NCBI GenBank assembly: GCA_014529385.2
Contig: CM043948.1
Location: forward strand, 19,652,951 to 19,716,950
Length of the DNA stretch: 64,000 nucleotides
Source: Adiantum capillus-veneris
Lineage: Eukaryota > Streptophyta > Polypodiopsida > Polypodiales > Pteridaceae
Direction of reading: 5' to 3'
In this document: positions 11,561-24,500 of the stretch, piece after piece
How the letters are laid out: each line of letters starts with the position of its first letter
Position numbering within the stretch: position 1 is the first letter of the stretch
Notes under the pieces: generated by a model
Told to the model about the DNA's origin: nothing
What the model saw: only the letters and a program-made list of their open reading frames with translations
Database searches by the model: none
Program-made: the position numbers and the translations under genes

Positions 11561-12281
11561 TAGTCAGGACATGGACAAGAGTCTGTGGTGGCTTTGGCCC
11601 ACGCTCATACATCAGAGGTGCCTTTTAAAGGACCAGCCAATGGACGGGGTCACGGCTGCGAAAGAGGTGGCCAAGATCCTAATCGACCCAAGACTTGCCT
11701 TTTATGTTTGGGAGATGGGCATTGGCGGTCAGAGTGTTAAGAAGCTATGGAATATGATCAAAATAAAAAAGAATGTGCTGCTAGAAAGAAACCAAGTGCA
11801 TGTGGCTATGGTTCAGATTGAGGGGCTAGACGAATCTGACCTGCTAGTTTCACTGATTACCCATTCTCGCAAAAATATGGTACCAACAGCCGATGTTAAG
11901 CTCCTGGATTGGGCAACTCAAGATGATGTACGTAAAAAGACTATAACTTGGATGCCACATTTAGTACCACCATTGCAATCATCCGGACCATCGACGACCT
12001 CTTTGGAGAAGAAAGAGGGGTAAGTCATAAATAGGGTAAATACCATGGAAGAAGATAATCGGGCTTCTGTTTGGAAGGAGGCTCTAGAATAACCATTACA
12101 AGTACAAGTGGGATTGTTATTGAAATTGGTTCCAAATTTTCACAAAGATTTGCTAAGTCAGAAGTTCAAAGAAATGAACGAGATGTAAGTTGATGTTGCG
12201 GCAACAACTGAAGATGAGCGGGATGGTTCAGTCCCGTTACCGACAACAAGGATTACGGATACACGCATTTCGGAGCTTTCA
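11561..12281 (+). pseudogene. gypsy-2 gag-protease linker
   Basis: A 185-codon open stretch (11466-12023) overlaps the end of gag. From about 11600 it follows the element's reading direction (EVAKILIDPR, VQIEGLDESDLLVS). No catalytic motif is seen. It is taken as spacer between gag and the protease. Confidence 0.4.
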
Positions 12282-12911
12282 GTGAGATATCATGGCACGT
12301 ATATCAACAAAGTCTTATTAGATGGAGGTGCGGGAGTGAATATTATTACTCAAGCGGCGTTAAATATTGCTGTTTCATTAGTGGTGTTAAATATTGAGGA
12401 TCACAATCGGGATTATCATATTATTTTGGGGGGACCATGGTTACGCCAAGCCAGGGTAAAGCATAATTGGGAGGCAAATATGCTGACAGTTAAAAAGGGT
12501 CACATGAAAGTTCGGGTGATGTTGGGAACATGCATACAACCTATTTAGGCAACATGGCCCGTGATAGCGAGGACAGTGAATATGGTGGAAGGATTAGAAG
12601 AGGATGAAGAGGAGCAATTCGCGAAGGCTAATCCGGATTTAGGTTCCCTTTATCTTGCAGATATTTCTACAATTTTGAAGGGGAAGTCTTTAGGGGATCA
12701 AGAAATAGCAGTGCCAAGGGGGCAATAAAAAGTCTTTCCTATTCCTGAACCATTGGAGGAGATTATTAGGCAAGAACCTGAGTTTGAAGCACATATGAGT
12801 AAAGTTATAAGGGTGAAGGAGGATGAATTGGAGATAGTCTTTCTAGGAGCTCAGGAGGAGTCTCGACCAATTCAAATCAGTAAACAGCTTGAGGCAAGTT
12901 TTTGAGGAGAC
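12282..12911 (+). pseudogene. gypsy-2 aspartic protease region
   Basis: KVLLDGGAGVNIITQAA (from about 12309) is the retropepsin active-site segment, with DGG in place of the usual D-S/T-G. It is followed by the ILGGPWLRQARV block typical of the protease C-terminus in plant gypsy elements. Stops near 12548 and 12726 break the link to the reverse transcriptase. Confidence 0.7.
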
Positions 12912-13660
12912 TTGATTAATCTGTTGACAGAATTTAAGGATGTTTTTTCATGGGAGTATGCGGATATGAAAGGATTGGATCCAAAGTTTTATCAGCATAA
13001 GATTCATTTAAAACCGGAAGTAGTGTCGGTGAAGAAACATTCATATAGGATGAATCCGAATATGGCAAAGCAAGTCAAGGTGGAAATTGATTGCTTGTTG
13101 CAGGTGGGTTTTATTACCCCTATTGATAACCCTGAATGGATTTCCCCTATTGTGGTGGTACCAAAGAAAAACAAGAAAATTCAAATTTGTGTGGATTATA
13201 CGAAGCTAAATGCAGCTACAGTCCCAGATCCTTTTTCGGTTCCATTCTGGATGATGTGGCAAGGCATGAGATGTATTCTTTTTTGGATGGGTTTAGTGGA
13301 TATAATCAAATTCGGATGGCTGAAGGGGATTAGGCTAATACATCTTTTATTATAGCATGGGGCGTTTTCGCATGCACAATAATGTGGTCTGGATGACGGA
13401 ATGCGCCCTCAACTTTTCAAAGGGATATGTTTCAAACTTTTGGTCCTTACTTGATAGATTTTATGCAAATCTTTCTGGATGATCTCAGTGTCTTTGGAGC
13501 GCAATTAGAGCATTTGAAGCAATTGCGGTTATGTTTTATGAAATGCAGAGAAGTGAAATTTAGCTTAAATCCTCTACAATGTGCATTTGCACTGCGAAGT
13601 GGGAGATTATTGGGCCGTGTAATTTCTAAGGACGGTATTTCAGTGGATTAGGATAAAAAA
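12912..13660 (+). pseudogene. gypsy-2 reverse transcriptase
   Basis: RT fingers and palm are readable in three pieces. The first is 12912-13250 (ISPIVVVPKKNKKIQICVDY, then LNAATVPDPF). The second is a short shifted piece with FLDGFSGYNQIRMAEGD around 13290-13335. The third is 13427-13651, with the catalytic FLDD at about 13475-13486 and the LNPLQCAFALRSGRLLG thumb. At least two frameshifts and a stop after GISVD show it is dead. Confidence 0.85.
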
Positions 13661-14270
13661 GCAGCAATTATGGAAGCACCTCCGCGGCAAATCCAAAGCA
13701 GTGTGCAATATTTCTTGGACAAGCTCGTTGGCATGGAAGGCATTTGCGGTTTGTCACATATTTGGAAATCCCTAGTAAAATTAGGCAGCACATGCTAAAG
13801 TTTCTCAATGGACCCAGGAATGTGATATAGACTTTTGGAGATTAAAAATTCAGCTGTCCAAAGCTCCTATCATGATCCCTCCAAATTGGGGTCAAGATTT
13901 TCATGTTTTTGTGGATGCTTCTGACAGAGCTATTGGCAATGTGCTGATGCAGGAACAAACTCAAGGGTGGTTTTGACTTGTCTATTTGCCAGCAGCAACA
14001 GACAATTATCATCCGCAGGAAAAAATTATTCAGTAAACAAAAAGAGAATGCTTAGGGATGATTTACTCGGTGAAGAAGTTTCATCATTATCTGTTGGGAC
14101 GGTGATTTTTCTTTCATGTGGATCATTCGGCTCTCTTATATCTAGTGCGCCAACAGAATTTGACAGGAAGATTAGCCAAATGGGTGCTCTTGTTACAAGA
14201 ATTCGATTTTGAGGTAATACATTGTCCTAGAGTGCAACATGCAGTTGCTGATTACCTGTCCCGGCTTGAT
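13661..14270 (+). pseudogene. gypsy-2 RNase H
   Basis: HVFVDASDRAIGNVLMQEQ (about 13905-13960) contains the first RNase H aspartate (VDAS). The C-terminal end FDFEVIHCPRVQHAVADYLS at 14205-14265 is the usual Ty3/gypsy RNase H end. The middle has a stop and frameshifts. Confidence 0.75.
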
Positions 14271-15400
14271 TCCGGCGAGCCTCTGGATGAATTTCTGGAT
14301 GCATCCCTATTTTTGACAGGAGTAGTTGCGGATGAGCTTCCAATTATGCAATCATCTCAAATGATTCCCAGCATTTTGTGGACTTGGTATGAGGAGATGT
14401 TCCATTTTCTCGACAATAGAAAAATGCCTTCACTTTTGTCCAGACATCAACGATGGCGGATGGCTATTCACAGCCAAATTTTTGAGATAGTCATGGGAAA
14501 GTTGTATTATCGCACAGTAGCAGATGTCCTACTAAGAAGTTTCCTACCACAGGAACAAGGATCTGTTCTGGAGGAGGTTCATACATGCATTGTAGGGGGT
14601 CACTTTGCAGCTTTGATCACGGCACGGAAAGTGCTACAATCTGGATTATGGTGGCCAACATTGTTTCAAGATGTGAGGGATTTTGTACAACATTGTGATG
14701 TTTGTCAATGGTTTGGGGCAACCCACTAAGATGGCCAGAATGCCTTTATAGCCAGTATTACCCTTGGAGCCTTTTCAGAAATGGGGATTGGATTTTATTG
14801 GGCCTTTTAAACCAGTAGCAGCTAGCACTAGTAGTAGGTATATTTTGACGGCCATGGATTATGCGACTAAATGGGTGAAAGCATGGCCTTTGAAAGATAA
14901 TACAATGGTTTTTGTTGCTGGGTGCTTATATAAGGGCACCTTTTCCCGATATGGTTGTCCTCTTGAATTGGTGAGTGATCGGGGTAGCCATTTCTTGAAT
15001 AAGGTGATGGAGAGAATGGGGCAATTCTATTTTGTGTTACATAGGAAATCTTCTCCATATTATCCTCAGGCAAATGAGCAGGCAGAGTCAACTAATAAGC
15101 AGTTGGTTCACATCTTGACAAAGCTAGTTAATTTGCATCAAACTTCCTTCCGTATTATGGGCCTATCGTACAACATATGAAGTGGAAACATGACTAACTC
15201 CTTTCAATTGGCATTTGGAATGGAGGAAAATACCCCAGTGGAGCATGTGGTGCCCAGCTTGCGAATGCTGATTGCGGATAGGCTTCTTCCGGAAGATCCC
15301 ATTGTTTATCGTTTGAATTTTTTGCAAGAATTAGATGATGAGCAATTGCACAGTTTTGCGTGTTGCAAGATCTGCAATCTCGGCGAAAGAAATGGCTAGA
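14271..15400 (+). pseudogene. gypsy-2 integrase
   Basis: The N-terminal HHCC zinc domain is present (HTCIVGGHFAALITARKVLQ, then HCDVC at about 14694-14708). The DDE core follows from 14764: GLDFIGPF supplies D1, LVSDRGSHF D2, and PQANEQAESTNKQL the glutamate. A stop lies between zinc domain and core (14727-14729) and another after the core (15178). The C-terminal part continues in 15190-15399. It would insert element cDNA, but this copy is non-functional. Confidence 0.85.
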
Positions 15401-16654
15401 TTGACCTAAAGCACGACAATTTTTGCGGGGCCAATTGGTTCTTGTATTTAACTCTCGCCTTGGAAAGATGCCTGGGAAGCTGAAATTATGGTGGTCTGGC
15501 CGTTCTCGATTTTGAAGTCATGTGGACCTACTTCCTTTTATTTTGCTGATTTACGGGGGGAGGTGATTTCTATTCCGGGGTGAATGGGTTCCGACTTTGC
15601 CATTATTTTTCACCTACCTTTATTAAGTGCCCCTTTGCTGTGGTACAAGAGCCAAAATCCGCCTTAATTATGATTGGGAATTCTTAACATGCAGTCTCAA
15701 AAAGCGGGAAAAGGGCTATGATGGTTGCGACACCGTGGCACGCCCTATTTTAATAAGTCTTTGTGAGTGTTTTCGTGCATGCAACAAATACCTTATAATT
15801 TTTTTGCTCTATTTGCAGAGCTTTTGCACTGTTGTGTTCCTGTGTTCTTCTTTTCTCCTCTGTGCCTTTGCCACCATGACAGCTTCTTTGCTACATTGCA
15901 TTCCTTTCACTCTTGTGCAACATCTAGCTCTCAGACGATGTACAACAGATGTAGCTGGTTCTTGTTTGTTACATTGCATTCCTTTCACCCTTTGTACAAC
16001 AGCGCGCAATTGCGGAGTCCTTTGAGGCTAATTTTGTGTTTGTCTCTTCTATTCAAGATGAACTTCTTCGCTTGCGAATGTAGAATAGCCTGGAAAATTA
16101 TTTAGCATCACATCTTGGTGATGTGATGATCAATTTGAATGATCTTGATGCACTAGCAGTGGAAATGCAGCAAGACCTGCACATTTTTTTGGAGGGTCAA
16201 ATGCAAAATTGGAGGTCTATGCTAGCCAATGTAGTGGTAACTCGGCGATCAGCTCAACAACTCGTGGTGAGCCAGCTTGAGCTGCCAACTAATGACAGAG
16301 GTAAGAGCATTGTCTAAGAAGGTTTTGATATTTTTGATTGGGTGAAAGCTACAGAAGAATGTGATGAGGCCCAAGCCCATGTCTCTTATTTGCAACGAGT
16401 CATTTGTCGTCTTCGTAGGGAGTGGTGTAGAGTAAATTTTTGGGCGGAGACACTGGCTCATTCTTTTTCACTCAGTCTTCCACCATGTCCACCTTTTTGT
16501 CCTGCTCTAAAAACATATTTGGCTCGGTATTACCCTATTCATACCCCTCTTGCTCCTTTACCACATGCACCTCAATTTGTGTCCTTGCCAATGTAGTTCA
16601 TTCCACAAGAACCTTCGCCAGAACAGCCTGAGATAGATCCACAGTTGTTGGCAG
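15401..16654 (+). pseudogene. gypsy-2 region downstream of integrase with coiled-coil ORF fragments
   Basis: After the integrase there are about 1.2 kb of broken frames. An imperfect direct repeat (TTGCTACATTGCATTCCTTT at 15887 and again, altered, at about 15967) is visible. From 16123 a run of helical peptide (INLNDLDALAVEMQQDLHIF onward) and then a proline-rich stretch near 16480-16600 suggest an extra ORF after pol. I cannot assign a function. The junction with gypsy-3 is near 16655. Confidence 0.4.
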
Positions 16655-18334
16655 AGCTTTTCGACGAGTCACAGGAAAAGCAGGGGGAGGGCTAGTATTG
16701 CTCAACCCAAGTGGAGAGGTGGTCATGAAAGAGAAGGTCAATCTACCAGATTCAACTAGCAGCAATGAAGCAGAATATGACACACTACTTCATGGTTTAA
16801 AGATATGCATTAGCCAAGGTATACAACATCTCATGGTAAAAGGGGATGCACTTCTCATTGTGAAGCAAATTTTAGGCATTTGGGCATGCAAGAATGAAAG
16901 CTTAAGGACAAAAGTTCATGCCATTCGTAGGATGTTTGATCAGTTTGAAGAAGTGCAACTATATCATATTCCTAGGAAACAAAATGAAGATGCCGATTTA
17001 CTTGCACAACAAACAGTTACATGTGTTGAGAAAGAAGTGCAGGTCATCATGGTGGCAGCACCTATCAAGCAACCAAGATACCAGGGATTGGAGTCATTGA
17101 CTCCCATTATTAGCTACATTTTGGAGGGTGAGTTTCCACAAGACTTCACGAAGGCTCAGAACAAGAGACTCGTGAAAAAGGCAAGCACGTATCTCTTCCT
17201 AGAAGGATCCCTCTACCAAAGAGGGAAGGATCAAGTGTGCAGAAGAGTACCAACTATCAAGGAAATTCCAGCCATTCTAAAAGGTTTGCATGAAGAGGCA
17301 TGTGGTGGCCATTTTTCCCAAGAGTTAACTGTGAAGAAGATTTTGCTTGCGGGGTATGTTTGGCCAAGTCTGCATGTGGATGTCCAACATTGGTGTAAAA
17401 GTTGTCACAATTGTCAGGTAAATGGGAATAGAAGATTGGTTTATGGTCCAAGGAAAATCGTGCTTGCAAATGGACCCTTTGAAAAGTGGGGCTTGCTCAC
17501 AGAGGTCCAGGGTTTAGAAAGGGCTTGCTCACAGAGGTCTATGAAGAAATTCACATTCTACATCGTCATAGTATACCTTACTATCCCGAATCCTATGGTC
17601 TGGTAGAAAAAGCTAATGGTGTCATTGCAGGCATCATTAGAAAGATGGTGAGAAACAAGACAAAGTTGTGGGATGACTTCTTGGATGGTGCCTTGTGGGC
17701 GTATCGAACCACACATAGGGAAGACACGGAGTTTACACCATTTCACTTGGTCTATGGTCAAGAGGCATAACAACCAATTGAGCTCAACATTCCAACAATG
17801 TGACTTCATGGCAAAGCAGCACAAGATGATCAAGAAGCATGGATGGATCGACTTCTTACCTTAGCTGAGCTTGAGTGGAAAAGAGAAGTAGCATATGAGT
17901 GCTACAAGAGGAAAGCTACGCAGCCGAAGGAGAAGCTTGACAAGAAACTAAAGGACAAAGGCATCAATGAAGGAGATCTTGTGCTAAGGTATGACAATCG
18001 ATTCGATAATCGTTTTGATGCCAAATTTGAAACTAGATGGTAGGGGCCATACATAGTCAAGAAGGATTTCAATTCAAGTTACTATCAACTTATGGACTTG
18101 AATGGGAAAGAGCACTCCAGGAAGATAAACGGGTATCGCTTGAAGCCTTATTTGAGTCGCCTTCTACCAAAGGATCTACCAAAGATCTGTCAAAAGGCAG
18201 CTATCTCATGTAGGTATTGTTCCGTGAAGCATGAGTGTAACTCAAACCAAAATTCTGAGGGGCCAAACAATGAAGATCTCGTCAAGGACTCTGAAGCACT
18301 CTCTTTGAAAAAGATGCTCTATGATGGTACATGA
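16655..18334 (+). pseudogene. gypsy-3 archaeal-type RNase H and integrase fragment
   Basis: The 302-codon frame from 16698 begins inside a second, archaeal-type RNase H domain (LLNPSGEVVMKEKVNLPD, SSNEAEYDTLLHGLKICI, RKQNEDADLLAQQ), which marks Tat-lineage plant gypsy elements. The integrase zinc domain (HEEACGGHF, then CKSCHNC) follows. The core is damaged: after GPFEKWGL about 300 bp coding the first catalytic aspartate are missing and a short repeat of GLLTEV is left. The frame then shifts to 17486-17770 (AYRTTHREDTEFTPFHLVYG). The C-terminal part is at 17843-18160 (LRYDNRFD, GYRLKPYLS). RT and the first RNase H are absent, so this is a 5'-truncated copy joined to gypsy-2. Confidence 0.85.
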
Positions 18335-18346
18335 ATATACCATCAT

Positions 18347-18360
18347 CCTAGGGGAGGGCT
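18347..18360 (+). other. gypsy-3 polypurine tract
   Basis: CTAGGGGAGGGCTAA lies directly before TGATAGCCG. The same tract and LTR start recur in gypsy-6 (33195-33211, minus strand AGGGGGAGGGCTAA). It primes plus-strand DNA synthesis in LTR retrotransposons. Confidence 0.75.
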
Positions 18361-20760
18361 AATGATAGCCGTTTTTTGGCTTTCCATAATCTCCATAGTA
18401 AGCTACCTCACCCTATCAAATCACTCAAACATTTTGGTTATCCCTACCATTTCACTGTATATAGGTGTGTGTGAGTTAGGGGACTTTTCCCATATTTTCT
18501 TAAAAACCCTCAATTAGCTAGTCACTGTGCTAATAGAGCCAAAAAATAAAATAAATAAAATAAAATAAAATTATAAGTATATTATGGCCCATTTGTGTGT
18601 AAATATTTCATTGTATATAGGGCCTAAATAAAAGATTTTTTCATAATTATTTTGGTATTTATTTAAATATTTCTACCTATGGTGTGTTATTTATGCTATG
18701 TACATTGACTCACCATTACCATATTTTTTCTTACCATTTTGCATACTCTTTATTCCATATAAAAATAATTTCATGCAAGCTTCTCTTATTTTTGGTGTAA
18801 CTCCATCCCAATAAAAATCCAAAAAAACTAGTTTTACTTATGTGTATATTTTTTCACTATTGTGATTTTTTCCTTCCTACATCTATTCTCTATTACTCTC
18901 ATAAATTAGACCACAAAAAATATTCATCTTTTTATGGTAGACTTATAATGAGAGAGATTTATTTTGATCCCTTTATATTTTTTCCACCTATAATTATTTA
19001 TATTTGACATGTACATATTTTTTTTAGACCCCTCAATATTTGATTTTCTTAGTTGTACTATTCACTTATATCATGATCTCAACAATATATTCAATTATAG
19101 ACTTACCAAATAAGGTCAAGGGTATGTGGAATGCATGCATGCACTATGGGGGGCTCACTCTTGGAGGTATTCAAAAGAATCATCCAAAGACGGACCTCAC
19201 AAGGATTTTGTGAAGTGGAAAAAAATAGTCAGTTTTACTGAATTTTTGAAGATCACATGCTCCCCGAATTTGAAAAGGTGATACAAACAAAAGTTGTAGC
19301 TCGTGAGCTGAAATTTCACCTCAAATTTTTTCATATTTTTCTGAGCTACGAGCTATGAGCTATGATTTTATTGGTGGACCCCTGTTTTCCCATGCTATGC
19401 AACCACACTTTCTCTTCCACTTTATCATTTTCCTCTTTCACACACACTTCTCCACTCATCATCCCTACCTCTCTCACCACTCCTCTCTGCACCCTACTCA
19501 CCTTCTTCTGAACCTTGGAGAATAAGAGAAACCATGGTGAACTCATGTCTCCTACACACACTTCCATTCCAAAATTGACTACCTAGTCTCATTTTTCCTC
19601 ATCCATATTACCCATATCTATAAAAAAACCACAAAATTCAGCCTCTTCTCTTGAAAGACAGAACCATGTTGATTGATTACTCATATTCAATCACCTTGGC
19701 TCTCAAGGAAGGTCAAGAGTGGAGAAAAAACGTACCGTCAAAGCTAGTGGACCGTTAACAAGCGTCAAAATTGACTCTACTCAGGACACTTGGAGCATCA
19801 ACATTGTAATAAATCCATGTTTTTTTTACCTATTAAGAGTTTTTTCTTCCTTATTTGTATCCTATATGGATACTTCCATTGTAAATATCCAATTCCATTT
19901 GTAAATTAATAAAAATACTAACTCTACTATTTTACTAACACTAACCTACTATGAAAAGTCCTATCACCTCCACTTCTCTCCTCTCTCTCTTCTTCATCTA
20001 TCCCCACCAACTTCTTGATAATTCCAAGCAAAAGAAATTAGATAAGTGCTGAAAATCTAACCCAACCATGGTTAGAGGAGTAACCCTAGCCCTCAAAATT
20101 GCTATAAATGGAGGGTGTAGCTAGCACAAAAAGGGGGAGCCATAAGCAAGAGCACTATGCTATAGCTTGAGAAGCCAAGCTCAACCTCTCTAGAAGGATC
20201 TCTTGAGTGGAAGCTCATTGTCTTATGCATATGCATGTGTTTTATTAGGAGTGATTAGCAAGGGAACTCTATGCCATTGTAAGAGAGAGTGATCATTCAA
20301 TTGAGAGTAGGAAATCTATCATTTCTCCTACTAGTGTAAGCCCAACATTTGTTGAATCAAGGAGGGTGGATTTGGACTAAGCTTGGATACTTTGTCTCTC
20401 TTCCAACGTAAAGTAATGGACAACAATGATGTGTAAGTGTCTTGTGGTGTTTTTAAGTTCTTGATAGCTTGTCTCTGGGTATTGTCATCAATTCAGCCAT
20501 AAATTCCACATACTTTAAGAGGGCAACAGGGTGGAGAGGACTCCTCTGGCCTTAAGACAGTGATTGGGGTGGCTTTTCTTGTGATGTGTTGTGGTGTAAT
20601 TTACTTAAGCTATGTTGAAAAATACTAATCTCACTTTCATTGGTCATGAGAGATTTGTAAGAAGGTATTAGTGTAACAATCACACCCTCCCCCTTCCCTC
20701 TTTTTCTTACATATACAATTGTGTTTGCTTGATCACTGTTGAACATTTCAAAGCAGCCCG
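18361..20760 (+). repeat. gypsy-3 3' LTR, right end not defined
   Basis: Begins TGATAGCCGTTTTTTGGC right after the polypurine tract. The sequence is AT-rich and non-coding throughout. A TATA-like GCTATAAATGGAGG near 20100 and the long untranslated stretch after it are consistent with U3, R and U5. The right end is uncertain because no second LTR is in the window; 20760 marks the start of the CT microsatellite and is only a bound. Confidence 0.55.
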
Positions 20761-20764
20761 AGCA

Positions 20765-20765
<1 letters not shown>

Positions 20766-20798
<33 letters not shown>

Positions 20799-20807
20799 AT
20801 CTATCTA

Positions 20808-20894
<87 letters not shown>
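20766..20894. repeat. (CT)n with embedded (CTAT)n microsatellite
   Basis: About 130 bp of CT repeats with a short CTAT block near 20799-20812. The Leu-Ser open frames it produces are not genes. Confidence 0.97.
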
Positions 20895-20897
<3 letters not shown>

Positions 20898-21202
20898 CGT
20901 CCTAGTTCGCATCCAAAACTAGGTGGTGCCCCAAATTTGTGTAGGGTTAGGTTGCGGGTTTGTGTGTGTGTTTGCTATTTTTTCCAACCCCGACCCAATT
21001 GAGTAGCACGGGAGCCTAGAAAAGTGCTTAAAGGCCACTCTTCTTGTTGCCCGCCCCGGACCGCCCGCCCTGGACCGCCTCAACACATGCATCTCCAAAG
21101 TGGAATACTATATGGATGAATAGAGAATAGCAAGCACAAGGCATTGAGTGCAAACTCCCTTGTGCAAGAATGATCATTTTCCTCTTACACATGTTTTATT
21201 TA
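20895..21202. other. non-coding flank of copia-A
   Basis: No recognisable feature. The last five bases, ATTTA (21198-21202), are the left target duplication of copia-A. Confidence 0.6.
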
Positions 21203-21396
21203 TGTTGGGGTATAAAGCCCAATGTGGTCGCCCAGGTAAGTGGGCGGGCCGCCAGGTATGTACACATATTCTTTTGTAAAAACCTAATAAGAACTCACTA
21301 TGCTCTACACATTACAGTAGAGCGAGTTCACCATATCGTCGTGCTCTTCTTCTCGCACTCTCTCTCTCGCGTCGCACTTCCGCTCGTACTCCTTCA
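21203..21396 (+). repeat. copia-A 5' LTR
   Basis: 194 bp, TGTTGGGG...CTCCTTCA. It contains GGTATAAAG close to its start, a possible TATA element. It is highly similar to the LTRs at 6302-6493, 58889-59080 and 63149-63340. Confidence 0.95.
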
Positions 21397-21589
21397 ACTG
21401 GTATCAGAGCTCAGATCGAGGCTCGGGGCAACACTGCAAGAGGCTAGAGTCACCAGCTCAGATTGGAGTGAAATTCGACAGGCGAAGACACGGCCCCAAA
21501 TCTTGTGTGCTCAGAATTTCATTCTGAGGACATCTCGGTCACCATTCGGCTTCGACAAAGTTCTGCGCATGCCATTTTCGACTACGTGG

Positions 21590-24500
21590 CTGAAGAAGCT
21601 TCTTGACTTGAAGATGAAAGAAGGGACACCTATGTCCAATCATCTGAATGAATTCAACACAATCTATAGTCAGCTGTCAGCTCAAGGTGTCAAGTTTGAT
21701 GAACCTGTTAGAGCTATGTTCCTGTTGATCACATTGCCGGAAAGTTGGGACACTTTTCGAACAGCTTTGAGTAATTCTCCACCTCCAGATGGTTTGAACA
21801 TAGCAGTTGTAGAAGGAAGTCTGCTTACTGAAGAAACCAATAGAAAGACAATGGACAAAGGAAAAGGAACAGCCTTAGTTTTCAGGGGAAGGACCAAAGA
21901 AAAGTACAAAGGTGGAAAGAGGAATCAGTCTCGTAGCAAGTCCCGCAGTGCTAAAGGCAAGAGTGACATGGAATGCTACCATTGTTGCAAGAAGGGTCAC
22001 ATGAAAAGAGACTGCAGAGAATGGAAAGCAGAAAAAGTCAAAGAGAAAGCTGAAGACCATGGTGAGAAGAACAAGTCCTCAGTGAAGATTCAAGAAATAA
22101 ATGTGACAAACACTGTTGCAGAGGATGACAGTCTAGTGTCAGGAGACAACTACTTCTTGAAGAATACAATGGACTCAGCTCTTCTTACAGCATCTAATGG
22201 AAATGCACTGAGTGACTGGATTATAGACTCAGGGGCATCACTTCATGTGTCTCCAAACAAGGAGTGGTTTACCTCTTATGTGACCACTAAAGATCATGTT
22301 TGGCTAGGAAATGGGCAGACATGTGAGATCAATTGAAGTTTCAGAATGGCTCTTCTTTCACGCTGAAGAATGTGAGACATGTTCCCGCTATTACAAAGAG
22401 CTTGATCAACACAGGTTTACTTGATGATGCTGGCTACATCACCACTTTTGGACAGAACATGTGGAAGATATCCAAGGGTTCTATGACAATAGCACATGGA
22501 GTAAAGTCTGGAGGACTTTACATGATTTATGTATCAAATGTCTCTAAAAATGTAATCAATGTAACGGAGCAGCCGAACGTTTCTTTGTGGCATAGCCGGT
22601 TAGGACATATGTCCAAGAAGGGAATGGAAATCTTGTCTCGTTCTGGTTAGTTGCCTGGCTTTTCATTTAATGATTTTGAATTCTGTGAACATTGTTTGTA
22701 TGGTAAGCAAACACAGCAGCCACATAAGCATAGAAGCAGTAGAAGAGATACACAGTTGGCACTTGTTCATAGTGATTTGTGTGGACCTGTGCCTAACCTA
22801 TCTCGAGCGGGAGATTCTTACTTTATGACATTTATAGATGATTACTCGAGGAAAGTATGGTTTAATTTCTCAAGCACAAGGATGAAGCGTTTTGTGTTTT
22901 CAAAACGTTTGTGACACTTGTGGAGAATCAAAGTGGCAAGAAGCTTAAATGCTTACGCACTGACAATGGTGGAGAGTATGTTTCAAAGGCCTTTCAGGAC
23001 TTTTGTGAGTCAAAAGGTATAAAACGTGAACTTACTGCTCCTTACAATCCTCCTCAAAATGGTGTTGCTGAGAGGATGAATAGGACCATACAAGAGAAGG
23101 TCAGAAGTATGTTGTCTAATGCACAACTGCCAAATGGGTTTTGGGCTGAAGCTGTATCAACAGCTGTTCATCTTGTAAATAGATTTCCTAGGAAGGTTTT
23201 GCAGAAGGATTCAGTGCCAGAGATGGTATGGTCAGGCAAAATGCCCTCATACAAGCATCTCAGAGTCTTTGGATGTGAGGCATATACTAACGTTCCAAAG
23301 GAATTTAGGAACAAACTTGAGCCAAAGAGTAGAAAGTGCATCCTTCTAGGCTATGGTAATTCTGGTGAGATGGGGTACAGACTTTGGGATCCCGAATCCA
23401 GAAAGGTTGTCCGCAGCAATGATGTTCACTTTAATGAATCCAAATATCATTCTAAACCAGAGAGGGTTGAGGAGATTAGAAGAGTTGTCTTCCAAGAAGA
23501 TGGACCTGCACGTGCAAGACAAAATGTCACGGCTCAAGAGGAGCAAGGACAAGATAGAGTGGAACCACAGGTTGTGGCTGAGCCTGAGCCACCTATTGTG
23601 CGTAGATCTGGACGTGTCACGCGACCTCCTGATAGGTTTGTTCCATCTATGAACTATGTCATGTTGACTGATTGCAATGAGCCTTCATGTTACAAGGAAG
23701 CAGTGCAAATGAAGGACTCCGAGAATTGGCAATTGGACATTGAGCCAGAGATGACAGCTCTGCATAAAAACCAGACATGGAAGCTAGTTAAATTACCACG
23801 GGGCAAAAAGGCTCTACCATGTAAATGGGTTTACACGTATAAGATCACCGCTCATGATAGTCAACCAAAGTACAAAGCAAGGCTTGTTGCCAAGGGCTTT
23901 AAGCAAGAACAAGGCATTGACTTTGATGAAGTCTTCTCTCCGGTGGTCAAGATGACTGCATTGAGATGCTTTCTTGCATTGGTTTCCATATTAGATTTGG
24001 TGTTGCACCAAATGGATGTCAAGACAGCGTTCTTGCATGGTGATTTAGATGTCGAAATTTACATGCAGCAACCAGAAGGGTTTGTTGAGAAAGGCAAGGA
24101 AGATTGGGCATGTCAATTGTTAAAGAGTCTTTATGGCTTAAAACAATCACCGAGGGCATGGTACCATAAATTCCACAAGGTTATGCTTTCTCAAGGCTAC
24201 AAACGTAGTGAGTTCGATCACTGTCTATATACAAAGAAGGCTAAGGATGGTAGTTGGCTGATCCTTATTTTGTATGTGGATGACATGTTGATTGCTGGCA
24301 AGCACTTGGAAGAAATTTCAGCTTTGAAGTCAAAGATGGAAAAATCGTTTGACATGAAAGACATGCATGAGGCAAGTCATATACTTGGTATGCGCATTGA
24401 GAGAGACAGATCAAAGAAGTTGATTTGGTTATCTCAAACAGAGTATATTGACAAGGTTTTGCAACGTTTCAATATGGAGAAGGGAAAGGCACTGAGTGTT

